Source of the DNA: Streptomyces rhizosphaerihabitans
GTDB lineage: Bacteria > Actinomycetota > Actinomycetes > Streptomycetales > Streptomycetaceae
Direction: 5' to 3'
DNA length: 64,000 nt
Assembly (NCBI RefSeq): GCF_025399795.1
Contig: NZ_JAODTZ010000015.1
Location: 62,001-126,000, forward strand
Position numbers and translations under genes: made by a program. The first letter of the stretch is position 1; the number at the start of each line of letters is the position of its first letter. The notes beneath the pieces were generated by a model. It did not search any database and was not told where the DNA came from. It saw nothing but the letters and a program-made list of their open reading frames with translations. Positions 1 through 8,075 of this stretch are shown one piece after another.

Positions 1-2302
1 CACCGGAGGCGGCGTCGAGCGACCACTGTGCCCGCGCCGGCTGCCCGGACTTCACCCGGAAGCTGTAGGTGCGGATCTCACTGCCGTTGCCGGCCTTGTC
101 GAAAGCCTCGGCGGTGACCCAGTTCAGTCCGGGCCTGGTGGGCCTGAACCGCATGGTCTGCACACCGCCGCCGGAGGTAAGCAGGGTGTTGTCGGCGGAA
201 GGGTCCTCGTTGATGCCGAACCAGTACTTGGTGACGTCCGTGTCCGGCACGTCGAACGTGAACGTGCCGTAGCGGCCCACTCCGTCGTACCAGGGGTCGT
301 TCGGGTCCGATGTGTCGGACTTGGGGTAGTCACCCGACGTGATCGCCGGTCCCGCCGGCCAGTCGGTGTCCCAGTAGAAGTAGCAACCGGTGGCCGAACC
401 GGTGGTCGACCAAGGGGAGTAGCTCCAGTACTTGCCGTCGAAGTAGTCCGCGGTGCGCGCGTACCAGTCCACGGTCTGGTTCTTCGGGATGGACGACGGC
501 AGCGAGATGGTGAAGTCCGAACCCGACGACTTGTACCCGGTCTTCGCTGAGGTCCAGTGCGCGGTGAGGCCCTTGCCGTCGCCGGCGTCCCAGGCCGCCT
601 GGAACTGCACGCTGACCTTGTCGCCGTCGGGATCCGTCACATTGTTCGCGGTGACCTGCGGAAGCGTTCGCACGTATTTCTTCTGGTCCGGGCTCTTGCA
701 GGCACCGCCCGGGTCCATCTCCAGCTGGTTCATGGCGATCTGCTTCGGCGGCCGGTTGTAGGTGACGCGCAGATAGGCGTCGTCCGAGAACCGCTTCCAC
801 CCGTATTTGTCGTCCTCGCTTCCGGCGCGCAGTCCGAAGGTGGTGTACGAGGAGTCGTGCGAGGCGGCGTACTTCACGCCGTCGATCGCGTTGAACTCCA
901 CATCGCCCGCGGCACACGTGGAGTTGTAGCCCTTCGCCACGTCACGGGTGTCGATGTGGTCCAGCCAGTTGTCCGAGGAGCTGTTCCAGGTCGTGCCGGA
1001 GGTGAAGCCCTTGGTACGCCACAGCTCGACCGAGCGTCCGTCACACGTGGCCGACCAGGTTTCGTGGGCGACGAAGGTGGCGTCGATGATCTGCTTGCCG
1101 GCGAACTTCGACGTCGGGAACTTGTAGAACAGGCGCTTGGTGTCGTTCGGGGCGCAGTAGTCCCAGCCGCAGTAGCCGACACCGGCGTCGGAGTCGCCGT
1201 TGAAACGGTACTGCGGGGCACTGGCCCAGTACTTGGAGACCATCGTCCAGTCGCCCGCCTTCGGCGCGTACGACTGCGGGTCGATATACACCGGGAAGTG
1301 GGTGGCGTCGCCTTGGAGCAGCGTCTTGTCCGGGGTCAGCGTGAGCTGCGAACCGTCCGTCGACACATCGACTCCGATGGCGGCCTGCTGTGCGCCGTCC
1401 GCGGGCCCTTCCGACGGCACGTCGTCCGGCACGTCCGTACCGCTCGAGGCAACGACGCCGTCGGCCTGGGTCCTGGGCGAGGCGCCTTTGAGCGAGGCGG
1501 TCTTGGCGGTGCTCGGCGCCGCGGTCGCGGCAGAGGCCGCCGTGCCCGCGCCGGACGAGTCCCACATCACGGGTGTCCCGGCGGCGAACGCCACACCTCC
1601 GGTGGCGTCGTCGACTGCCTCGAGGCCTCCCGTGGATGACTCCTTGAGAGTGAGGCCGGGTGAGGAAACCCCCAGTTTCAGCACAGCCAGAGCCGGGTTG
1701 CTCGCCGCCTGGGCGGTGTTCACCACGAGCAACTGGTGGAACCCGTCGCCGTCGGCCCGCAGTTGGAGATCGACATCCGGCAGCACCGACGGGTATGTGA
1801 CGGTGTCCGCGCTGATGTCAGGCTCCGGGAGCGGCTTCGGCCAGCTGAACGCCAGCTTCTTGCCCGCCTGTTCCAGCTGCACGAGGGGTCCCTCGCCCCC
1901 GCCGGAGAAGGTGATGCCGGTGGCCGTCGCCTTCGGGGTGACCGTGCCGTCCGCATTTCTGACGAGGGTATTGTCGATCGGCGTCCATGCGCCGTCGACC
2001 CGGGCGCGCACCGGCCGCATGTGCTCGACGGCCTCCAGCTTGCCTGCCGGCGTCGCGTACAGTTCGGACGACTCGTTGCGCCGAGAAGTGATCTCCACGT
2101 TCTGTCCGGAGGCGGCCGCCTTCCGAAGAGCTTCCTCTCCGGTGGTGGCCGTGGGCGGCGAGCCGGAGGATTCCGAGGCCGAGGTCACGGTGGCGGCAGA
2201 AGCCTGCGACCACGGTTGTACGACGGGAAGCGACCCCAACGCCAAGGCCGCCCCGACAGTCACCCCCACTAAGCATGCGGCACGACGATGAACGGCAGTC
2301 AT
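1..2302 (-). CDS. Secreted DNRLRE-type cell-surface protein, N-terminal 767 residues
   Basis: The reading frame is open from the ATG at 2302 to the window edge, so the C-terminus is missing. A purine-rich ribosome site (AAGGGGGG) precedes the start. The protein begins with a signal peptide (basic MTAVHRR, hydrophobic core, cleavage near ASAA at about 36). Residues 80-250 form a beta-rich region. Residues 340-520 resemble a DNRLRE domain, with the core around YCGWDYCAPNDTKRLFYKFP. Fibronectin-like strands follow, and the last visible residues (QWSLDAASG) look like the start of a LamG jellyroll. In Streptomyces such N-termini often head very large wall-associated proteins, some ending in RHS/toxin modules; that end cannot be seen here. 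It is presumably exported and binds cell-surface or environmental polymer; the substrate is unknown. Confidence 0.8.
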   Translation of the reverse strand, partial: MTAVHRRAACLVGVTVGAALALGSLPVVQPWSQASAATVTSASESSGSPPTATTGEEALRKAAASGQNVEITSRRNESSELYATPAGKLEAVEHMRPVRARVDGAWTPIDNTLVRNADGTVTPKATATGITFSGGGEGPLVQLEQAGKKLAFSWPKPLPEPDISADTVTYPSVLPDVDLQLRADGDGFHQLLVVNTAQAASNPALAVLKLGVSSPGLTLKESSTGGLEAVDDATGGVAFAAGTPVMWDSSGAGTAASAATAAPSTAKTASLKGASPRTQADGVVASSGTDVPDDVPSEGPADGAQQAAIGVDVSTDGSQLTLTPDKTLLQGDATHFPVYIDPQSYAPKAGDWTMVSKYWASAPQYRFNGDSDAGVGYCGWDYCAPNDTKRLFYKFPTSKFAGKQIIDATFVAHETWSATCDGRSVELWRTKGFTSGTTWNSSSDNWLDHIDTRDVAKGYNSTCAAGDVEFNAIDGVKYAASHDSSYTTFGLRAGSEDDKYGWKRFSDDAYLRVTYNRPPKQIAMNQLEMDPGGACKSPDQKKYVRTLPQVTANNVTDPDGDKVSVQFQAAWDAGDGKGLTAHWTSAKTGYKSSGSDFTISLPSSIPKNQTVDWYARTADYFDGKYWSYSPWSTTGSATGCYFYWDTDWPAGPAITSGDYPKSDTSDPNDPWYDGVGRYGTFTFDVPDTDVTKYWFGINEDPSADNTLLTSGGGVQTMRFRPTRPGLNWVTAEAFDKAGNGSEIRTYSFRVKSGQPARAQWSLDAASG

Positions 2303-2316
2303 CAGCCCCCCTTCCT

Positions 2317-2343
2317 CAATGGGGGCCTCCCCAGCCCCCGTTG
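2317..2343 (-). promoter_or_regulatory. Stem-loop in the 5' leader of the DNRLRE gene
   Basis: Arms 2317-2326 and 2334-2343 can form a 10-bp stem with one wobble pair and a 7-nt loop. The hairpin lies just upstream of the ribosome site for the gene starting at 2302. It could stabilise the leader or attenuate transcription. Only the structure is seen; its role is a guess. Confidence 0.4.
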
Positions 2344-2615
2344 ACGCCTCTCACCTCATGGGAGAGACCTGAGAAAACGAGCTGAAACTTAAGCCCTTCC
2401 TTACCTGCCTGACCAGTAGTGATCGACAGGCCCAACGGGACATGAAGCCGCAACCAACTCAAGTCGGATGTGGCAAGTGCCGCTATTTTGCGTCCCGTTG
2501 GCGATCTTCAGATGAACGCTTGAGGATTTCCGGGCCGCGTCGGCACGGCTTCGGCATCGGCGCCGTCCACTGTCAGCACGCGTTCCGTGCGACTCCCGCG
2601 TCCGGCGCATGAATT

Positions 2616-2645
2616 GGGCGGCCGCCCGGGTCGGGGCGGCCGCCC
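2616..2645 (-). terminator. Terminator of the rhamnogalacturonan lyase gene
   Basis: Two copies of GGGCGGCCGCCC (2616-2627 and 2634-2645) are perfectly complementary and flank a 6-nt loop, giving a 12-bp GC stem 33 nt after the lyase stop. There is no T-tract, which is usual for Streptomyces terminators. Confidence 0.8.
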
Positions 2646-2678
2646 TTTGATCTCACCTTGGAGGGTGACTCTCCCGGT

Positions 2679-4550
2679 TCACGGCGTGTACACCGTCGGC
2701 CGCGGCGCCGTCGCCATGCCGTTGCCGAGGAAGAAGCTCGGGTGCGGGGGCTGGTTGTAGGCCGTGTTCTGCCAGGCCAGGGCCGTGCGGTACTGGGTGT
2801 CGTGGAGGAGGGTGGTGATCCTCGTGGTCGTCTCGTACGGGGTGGAGTAGATCCTGAGGGCCGTGTTGTCCGTCGTCGGCCAGACGACCTCCTCGCGCCA
2901 GTCGCCGAGGATGTCGCCGGACAGGGACGGCGTCGCCTTGGTGCTGTTGTTGGAATGGACGCCCGAGCCGGTCAGCAGGCGGGTGTCGGCGGACGTGCCG
3001 TACTTGTCGATGTGGGTGTCGTCGAGGAGTTCGCGGACGGTGTCCCCGTCCCACCAGGACAGGAAGTTGACGCTGCCCGGCTTGCGGGTGGCCACCACCG
3101 TGCCCTGCGGATTGCGGACGCCGTCCGCGTGCGAGGACCAGGACTCGGCCCCCGCGCTGCCCGCCCAGACGTCCCCGGCCACACCCCGGCCGTTGTCGCC
3201 GTTGGCGGCCGTCGACCACAGGATCGTGCCGGTCTTCGCGTCCGCCATCCACGAGGCCGGCTTGGTGGAGTCCTCGTCGACCTTGAACTCCTCCAGGCCC
3301 GCGCGGGACGGGTCGAGATCGCCGACGTGCATCGCGTCGCCGTGGCCGTTCTTGGTGGTCCACAGCCCGGAGCCGTTGTCGTCCACGGCCATCGAGCCGT
3401 ACACGATCTCGTCCTTGCCGTCGCCGTCGACGTCGGCCACGGACAGCTGGTGGTTGCCCTGGCCGTCGTACCCCTTGCCGCTGTTGGTCGAGGAGTCGGT
3501 GTCGAAGGTCCAGCGCCGGGTGAAGACGCCGCCCCGCCAGTCCCAGGCCGCGATGACGGTACGGGTGTAGTAGCCGCGCGCCATGACTAGGGAGGGCCGG
3601 GAGCCGTCCAAGTAGGCCGTTCCCGCGAGGAATCGGTCGACGCGGTTGCCGTACGAGTCACCCCAGGAGGAGACCGTGCCGCGCGCCGGGACGTAGTCGA
3701 CGGTTCCCATGGCCGCGCCCGTCTGGCCGTTGAACATGGTCAGGTACTCGGGCCCGGACAGGACGTATCCGCTGGAGTTCCGGTAGTCGGCGGAGGAACT
3801 GCCGATCACCGTGCCCCGGCCGTCCGTTGTGCCGTCCGCCGTCTTCATGGCGACCTCGGCCTTGCCGTCGCCGTCGTAGTCGTACACCTGGAACTGTGTG
3901 TAGTGGGCGCCCGAGCGGATGTTCCTGCCCAGGTCGACGCGCCACAGACGGGTGCCGTCGAGCTTGACGCCGTCGACGATCGTGTCACCGGTGTAGCCGG
4001 ACTGGGAGTTGTCCTTGGCGTTGGTCGGCTGCCACTTGAGGACGAAGTCGAGCTGCCCGTCACCGTCGAGGTCGCCGACGGACGCGTCGTTGGCCTCGTA
4101 GGTGTACGCGACACCGTCGGGGGTGGTGCCACCGGCGGGCGGGGTGATGGGCACGTCCTTGTAGCCCGTACGGAACTGGACGGCGTGCACCGAGTCGCCC
4201 TGTTCCACGCCGTTCACGATCGCGCGGACCGTGTAGTCGGCCTGCGCGGGCGCGCCCGAGTGGAAGTAGTTCGTGGAGCCGCTGACCGGGGTGGAGTTGA
4301 CCAGCGTTCCGGCGCGGTAGACGTTGAACGACACGTCGTTCGGGTCGGTGCCCAGCCAGCGCCAGCTGACCAGGTTGCCGCTGTCGGTGTGGACGCTGAC
4401 GACGCCCCGGTCGAGGGCTTCGACCTGCCTCGCCGTGGCGGCCTGGGCCGGACCGGCGCCGAGGGCGGTGAGTCCGGCGGCGATGAGGGCGGCGGCCGCC
4501 AGGGCGGAGCCGATCGCGCGTCTGCGGTGCTGCCTCTGCGGGTGCTGCAC
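2679..4550 (-). CDS. Secreted rhamnogalacturonan endolyase, polysaccharide lyase family 11
   Basis: A 623-residue exported enzyme expected to cleave the rhamnogalacturonan I backbone of pectin by beta-elimination. The GTG start at 4550 follows AGGAGG at 8-nt spacing. An arginine-rich signal peptide (RRRAIGS, then an alanine/leucine core ending AQAAT) covers residues 1-38. The rest is the PL11 eight-bladed propeller, with calcium-binding DxDGDGxxD motifs: DLDGDGQLD, DYDGDGKAE, DVDGDGKDE. The length is that of a catalytic domain without a carbohydrate-binding module. The adjacent WYL regulator is separated by 88 nt and reads the same way, so co-transcription is possible, though its operator points elsewhere. 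Confidence 0.93.
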   Translation of the reverse strand: MQHPQRQHRRRAIGSALAAAALIAAGLTALGAGPAQAATARQVEALDRGVVSVHTDSGNLVSWRWLGTDPNDVSFNVYRAGTLVNSTPVSGSTNYFHSGAPAQADYTVRAIVNGVEQGDSVHAVQFRTGYKDVPITPPAGGTTPDGVAYTYEANDASVGDLDGDGQLDFVLKWQPTNAKDNSQSGYTGDTIVDGVKLDGTRLWRVDLGRNIRSGAHYTQFQVYDYDGDGKAEVAMKTADGTTDGRGTVIGSSSADYRNSSGYVLSGPEYLTMFNGQTGAAMGTVDYVPARGTVSSWGDSYGNRVDRFLAGTAYLDGSRPSLVMARGYYTRTVIAAWDWRGGVFTRRWTFDTDSSTNSGKGYDGQGNHQLSVADVDGDGKDEIVYGSMAVDDNGSGLWTTKNGHGDAMHVGDLDPSRAGLEEFKVDEDSTKPASWMADAKTGTILWSTAANGDNGRGVAGDVWAGSAGAESWSSHADGVRNPQGTVVATRKPGSVNFLSWWDGDTVRELLDDTHIDKYGTSADTRLLTGSGVHSNNSTKATPSLSGDILGDWREEVVWPTTDNTALRIYSTPYETTTRITTLLHDTQYRTALAWQNTAYNQPPHPSFFLGNGMATAPRPTVYTP

Positions 4551-4638
4551 GGTGGATACCTCCTGGGAGGACAGACTGCTTCTGCCCTCTCAGTCGCCGC
4601 TGCCCGCACGGGAGTTGCCGCTCCGCAGCAAGCGCTCT

Positions 4639-5589
4639 CTACGCGTATCTGCGGGCTAGTTCGGTGACGGTGGCAGCGATGCGGGCGCGCAGTTCGGGCG
4701 GGTCCAGGACCTCGATCGCCACCCCTAGCCGCAGGAAGTCGTCGTGGGCCTGGTCCTCGGATTCGATGGGGACAGTAGCGCGCGTCCAACCGTCTTCTTC
4801 CCTGAGGCCGTTGGCCGTCACCGCCTGCGCCGCGGGCCCGCTCAGACGCGTACCGGGCGCGATCCGCACGACCGCCTCCGCCCGGTGCAGCCGCTCGTGG
4901 AAGTCCCGCTGGTACGCGGTCCAGTACGCCGCCAGATCGAACCGATCGGGCCGGGTGAACTCCTCTCCGGAGGCGGTGAGTTCGAGGATCTGGTCCACCC
5001 GGAACGTGCGCGGGCCGGGGCCGGCGACGACGTACCAGCGTCCCGCCTTCAGGACGAGCCCGTACGGCTCCAGCCGGCGCTCCACGTCGGTGGGTTCGCG
5101 CCAGCGGCGGTAGCGGATGTGCAGGACGCGGCCGTTCCAGACGGCGTCGGCGACGGCGGCGAGGTACGGGGTCTCGTCGGCGTCCGCGTACCAGCCCGGC
5201 GCGTCCAGGTGGAAGCGGCCGCTGACCCGGTCGGCGTGCTCGCGCAGTTCGGCCGGGAGGGCGGCGCGCACCTTGAGCTGAGCCGCGGCGAGCACCGAGC
5301 CGAGCCCGAGTTCGGCGGCGGGTCCGGGTACCCCGGCGAGGAAGAGGGCCTCGGCCTCCTCGGTGGTGAGGCCGGTGAGACGGGTGCGGTAGCCGTCGAG
5401 CAGCCGGTAGCCGCCCGCGTGACCCGCGTCGCCGTACAGCGGGACGCCCGCCGCGCCGAGCGCCTCGACATCCCGGTACACCGTCCGCACCGACACCTCC
5501 AGTTCCCCGGCGAGCTGGGCGGCGGTCAGTCTGCCGCGGGTCTGGAGCAGCAGCAGGATCGAGATGAGACGGCTGGACTTCACTGACAC
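4639..5589 (-). CDS. WYL-domain transcriptional regulator (YafY/DeoR-like HTH)
   Basis: A 316-residue regulator. Residues 1-60 form a DeoR/HTH_11 helix-turn-helix (TAAQLAGELEVSVRTVYRDV). The middle and C-terminal parts form a WYL ligand-sensing domain (VLHIRYRRW, then a GRWYVVAG segment). The proposed GTG start at 5589 lies inside a perfect 27-bp inverted repeat (5578-5604), and no Shine-Dalgarno is seen, so translation may be leaderless. The gene is divergent from the pair at 5623-6734, with 33 bp between starts, which is the classic arrangement of an autoregulated local repressor or activator. The ligand is unknown. Confidence 0.9.
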   Translation of the reverse strand: MSVKSSRLISILLLLQTRGRLTAAQLAGELEVSVRTVYRDVEALGAAGVPLYGDAGHAGGYRLLDGYRTRLTGLTTEEAEALFLAGVPGPAAELGLGSVLAAAQLKVRAALPAELREHADRVSGRFHLDAPGWYADADETPYLAAVADAVWNGRVLHIRYRRWREPTDVERRLEPYGLVLKAGRWYVVAGPGPRTFRVDQILELTASGEEFTRPDRFDLAAYWTAYQRDFHERLHRAEAVVRIAPGTRLSGPAAQAVTANGLREEDGWTRATVPIESEDQAHDDFLRLGVAIEVLDPPELRARIAATVTELARRYA

Positions 5590-5604
5590 ATGGTGTCAGT
5601 GAAG
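5578..5604. promoter_or_regulatory. Perfect inverted-repeat operator between WYL regulator and divergent operon
   Basis: Arms CTTCACTGACAC (5578-5589) and GTGTCAGTGAAG (5593-5604) match perfectly around a 3-nt centre. The repeat covers the regulator start codon and the region upstream of the TAGCGT -10 box of the rightward gene. Bound protein should therefore affect both genes. That the WYL protein binds it is inferred from position. Confidence 0.8.
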
Positions 5605-5610
5605 TGGGCC

Positions 5611-5616
5611 TAGCGT
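5611..5616 (+). promoter_or_regulatory. -10 box TAGCGT for a leaderless start at 5623
   Basis: TAGCGT fits the actinobacterial TANNNT -10 consensus and ends 6 nt before the ATG at 5623. This places the transcription start at or next to the start codon. No Shine-Dalgarno is present. Confidence 0.55.
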
Positions 5617-5622
5617 CCTGTC

Positions 5623-6249
5623 ATGGCTTCAGCGACCTCCACCACCTCCACGAAGACCGGTATGTCCGCGGACCCCGGCGCCGCTTCCACGGACGCCGGC
5701 ACCTCCGCGGCCTCGACCGGCTCCGCGACCTTCGCGGCAGCGCCCGCCTCCACTCCGCCCGGGGCCTCCGCGTCCTTCAGGGAGAAGTTCCTGACCGTGC
5801 CGCCGCCCATCGAGGTGGCGGGGCGGCGGATCAAGCGGTACCACGTCACCGCGGACCCGGCCGGTATCGAGCCCGAGGTCGAGCGGGCGGCGTACGCGAT
5901 GCTGCCGCGGCTGCTCCCCGAGCCGGACGGCACCCCGCCCGCCACCTTCGTCGTCCTGCACCGGGGCGGTGACGACGGCGCCTACCTCAACGCGTACAGC
6001 TGGGTGTGGGACAACGTCCTGCACTTCCGGGGCGCCGCCGCGGGTCAGCCGGTACTGGGCTGCCCCGACCGGGATCCGGCGCACTTCGTCACCGTGGACC
6101 TCCCGTGGATCGGCTGCGTCTGGGAGCTGCCACCGATCCTGCACGAGCGGGACGCCTGGGTGCGGTATCTGCTCGCCTCCGAAGTACCGGACCTGGAGGC
6201 CTACTTGACCGACTCGCTGCCCGAAGGAACCACGGGGGACCGCACATGA
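5623..6249 (+). CDS. Conserved hypothetical protein under WYL control
   Basis: A 208-residue protein I do not recognise. Residues 1-50 are a low-complexity Ser/Thr/Ala/Pro tail. Residues 52-200 look globular, with many Trp and Pro (SWVWDNVLHFRG, LPWIGCVWELPPILHER). No signal peptide or membrane segment is seen. Its ATG follows a TANNNT box directly, suggesting leaderless translation. The stop overlaps the next start as ATGA, so the two proteins are probably made together. Divergence from the WYL gene across a perfect operator suggests it is a regulated target. Function unknown. Confidence 0.75.
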   Translation: MASATSTTSTKTGMSADPGAASTDAGTSAASTGSATFAAAPASTPPGASASFREKFLTVPPPIEVAGRRIKRYHVTADPAGIEPEVERAAYAMLPRLLPEPDGTPPATFVVLHRGGDDGAYLNAYSWVWDNVLHFRGAAAGQPVLGCPDRDPAHFVTVDLPWIGCVWELPPILHERDAWVRYLLASEVPDLEAYLTDSLPEGTTGDRT

Positions 6250-6734
6250 GCAACGCCCGCGACAACGCCGACGCCCGCGACTTCGACTTCCTCCGCGGAG
6301 ACTGGGACGTCGTCAACCGCCGCCGCGCCGACTTCCTCGATCCGGAGAGCGACTGGGAGGAGTTCCCGGCCGTCAGCCGCTGCTGGAACCTGTTCGGCGG
6401 GGCGGCGAACATCGACGAGATCGACGTACCGAGCCAGGGGTGGACCGGGCTGACACTGCGGCTCTTCGACGTGGAGAGCGAGCAGTGGTCGCTGAACTGG
6501 TCCTCCAGCCGCAGCGGGAGGCTGTTCCCGCCGGTGCTCGGGCGGTTCGGGCCGGACGGGCGGGGCGAGTTCCACGGCGACGACACCCATGACGGGAAGG
6601 ACGTGCGGGTGCGGTTCGTGTGGTCGGGGATCTCGGAGACGACGGCCCGGTGGGAGCAGGCGTTCTCGCTGGACGGGGAGAACACCTGGCTGACCAACTG
6701 GACCATGGAGTTCACGCGGAGGACGGCCGACTGA
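6246..6734 (+). CDS. DUF1579-like (lipocalin-fold) protein
   Basis: A 162-residue protein starting at an ATG that overlaps the upstream stop (ATGA), so translational coupling is likely. It opens FDFLRGDWDVVNRRR, the FxxLxGxWxxxxxR pattern of DUF1579/lipocalin-like proteins. Alternating strands rich in Trp follow (SEQWSLNWSSSRSG, GRGEFHGDDT), ending NWTMEFTRR. Such proteins are small beta-barrels of unknown ligand. With its upstream partner it probably forms the two-gene unit controlled by the divergent WYL regulator. Confidence 0.75.
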   Translation: MSNARDNADARDFDFLRGDWDVVNRRRADFLDPESDWEEFPAVSRCWNLFGGAANIDEIDVPSQGWTGLTLRLFDVESEQWSLNWSSSRSGRLFPPVLGRFGPDGRGEFHGDDTHDGKDVRVRFVWSGISETTARWEQAFSLDGENTWLTNWTMEFTRRTAD

Positions 6735-6743
6735 CGGCCGTCC
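6721..6743. terminator. Terminator between convergent DUF1579-like and methyltransferase genes
   Basis: GGACGGCCG (6721-6729) and CGGCCGTCC (6735-6743) form a perfect 9-bp stem whose loop contains the stop codon at 6732-6734. It sits between two converging genes and could serve both. Confidence 0.65.
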
Positions 6744-6764
6744 GGTATGGCGCCGGGCCGGGGG

Positions 6765-7481
6765 TCAGGCCTTGCGGTACGCCCTCAAGGTGAACTCGGG
6801 TTCCTGGCGCGGGACATCCGGGTCCGGCAGCGTCTCGATGCGGTCCGCGAGTTGGAGGCCACCGGACGCGTAGAGCTCACCGGTCCGGATGGAGTGGGCG
6901 ACGCGGCGGGGGGTCCGGCCCTGACCGTGGCCCCGGAAACGGGCCGTGCCGCTCGGGGCCAGGCCGTGCCCGGCAGCATACGCCGTGACGCGTTCGGCCC
7001 CGTCCGCGGCCCGTTCGGTGCGATAGGGGGCGGCCAACGCGTCCATGTCGCTGCCGACATGATGGGCGACGGCCTTGTCGACGGTGGTGACGAGCACACC
7101 GCCGGGGCGCAGAACGCGCGCCGCCTCGGCGACGACAGGGCCGGCGTCGTCCAGCAGGTGCAGCAGCCAGATGACCGAGACGGCGTCGAACGAGCCACCG
7201 GGAAAAGGGAGTTGGCGGCAGTCGGCCAGGACGACGGCCCCCGGCAGGCGCACAGCGGCCCTGCGCGTCATGCCGTACGCCGCGTCCATGCCCGTCACCC
7301 TGAGACCCGGCCGCCCGGCGGCGAGCCGGCGGGTCACGATGCCGGTGCCGCAGGCCAGGTCGAGCAGGCTGCGGGCGTCGTCGGGGACCAGCGCGAGCAC
7401 GGCGTCGGCGGCCGCGGCGGCCCGTGGCTCGCCGCCGCGCGTCGCGTCGTACCCGTCGGCTTCCTTGTCGTAGTCCAGCAC
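6765..7481 (-). CDS. Class I SAM-dependent methyltransferase
   Basis: A 238-residue Rossmann-fold methyltransferase. Motif I is LLDLACGTGIVTRRL, the acidic end of strand 2 is VTGMDAA, and a VLRPGGVLVTTVDK segment follows. This places it with UbiE/ArsM-like enzymes, but the substrate cannot be assigned. The GTG start at 7481 lies 5 nt after the pterin dehydratase stop, so the two form an operon. It has no membrane segment or signal peptide and should be cytosolic. Confidence 0.9.
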   Translation of the reverse strand: MLDYDKEADGYDATRGGEPRAAAAADAVLALVPDDARSLLDLACGTGIVTRRLAAGRPGLRVTGMDAAYGMTRRAAVRLPGAVVLADCRQLPFPGGSFDAVSVIWLLHLLDDAGPVVAEAARVLRPGGVLVTTVDKAVAHHVGSDMDALAAPYRTERAADGAERVTAYAAGHGLAPSGTARFRGHGQGRTPRRVAHSIRTGELYASGGLQLADRIETLPDPDVPRQEPEFTLRAYRKA

Positions 7482-7486
7482 AGGGG

Positions 7487-7792
7487 TCAGTTCGCCCCGT
7501 GGCCCGGCGCGAGGTCCTCCACCCTGCGGGCGAGGTCGAAGTCGAGCGCGGTGACGGCGCCGCCGACGCTGTGCGTGTTCACGGTGAGGGCGATCGTGTT
7601 GTAGCCGAGGGTGAGGTCGGAGTGGTGGTCGAGCTCCTCCTGCACCTGGGCGATGTGCACGACCATCGCGGTCGCCGCGAAGTGCGAGCCGAGCCGGTAG
7701 GTACGGGCGAGCCGGTCACCCTCCAGTGACCAGCCGGGCAGCTCCGCCAGCCGTTCCTCGATCTCCTTCTGCGCCAGCGGTTCGACGGCCAT
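7487..7792 (-). CDS. 4a-hydroxytetrahydrobiopterin dehydratase (pterin-4a-carbinolamine dehydratase)
   Basis: A 101-residue protein of the PCD/DCoH family. It normally dehydrates 4a-hydroxytetrahydropterin to recycle the pterin used by aromatic amino acid hydroxylases. The signature is present as DHHSDLTLGYNTIALTVNTH, with Ser where HHPD is usual. The ATG at 7792 follows GAAGGGA. No hydroxylase lies next to it; the downstream partner is a methyltransferase. Length and motif fit well, and the substrate is inferred from the family. Confidence 0.9.
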   Translation of the reverse strand: MAVEPLAQKEIEERLAELPGWSLEGDRLARTYRLGSHFAATAMVVHIAQVQEELDHHSDLTLGYNTIALTVNTHSVGGAVTALDFDLARRVEDLAPGHGAN

Positions 7793-7816
7793 GGAATGGA
7801 TCCCTTCGTACGGCGG

Positions 7817-7873
7817 GTGAGACGCGCGGGGCGATGTGTTCGCAGTGATGAGACGCGCGGGTGGGTGTGTTCG
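7817..7873. repeat. Imperfect 26-nt direct repeat upstream of the pterin dehydratase gene
   Basis: Two near-copies of a 26-nt unit start at 7817 and 7848, both containing GAGACGCGCGGG and TGTGTTCG. Looser GTGTTCGG copies continue to about 7920. The repeat lies in the 283-nt gap between the ADP-ribosylglycohydrolase stop and the dehydratase start. No gene is supported in this gap. Confidence 0.5.
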
Positions 7874-8075
7874 GAGCGAGGTGTACGGGGCCGGGTGTGC
7901 GGAGTCAGGTGTTCGGGGTGCGCCCGTCTCTCAGCGTGCCACAGGCGTCCCGGGTCGGCAGGGCACGCGGGTGCGTCTCACCGGCGGCGCGGCCGACCCG
8001 GGCAGGGATCGTACGGTCCGCGGCCCGGTGTCGTGCGGGAGACCGGGAATCGGCGGCCCGCAGCGGTCCCCGCGC

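Larger units (their letters stand above)
2303..2678. other. Intergenic region between two genes for exported proteins
   Basis: No convincing gene is present. The stretch holds the leader hairpin at 2317-2343, a more AT-rich segment around 2360-2560 that probably contains the promoter of the leftward DNRLRE gene, and the terminator of the lyase gene at 2616-2645. A short 69-codon frame on the minus strand has no ribosome site and no Streptomyces-like codon use, and is not called. Confidence 0.6.
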
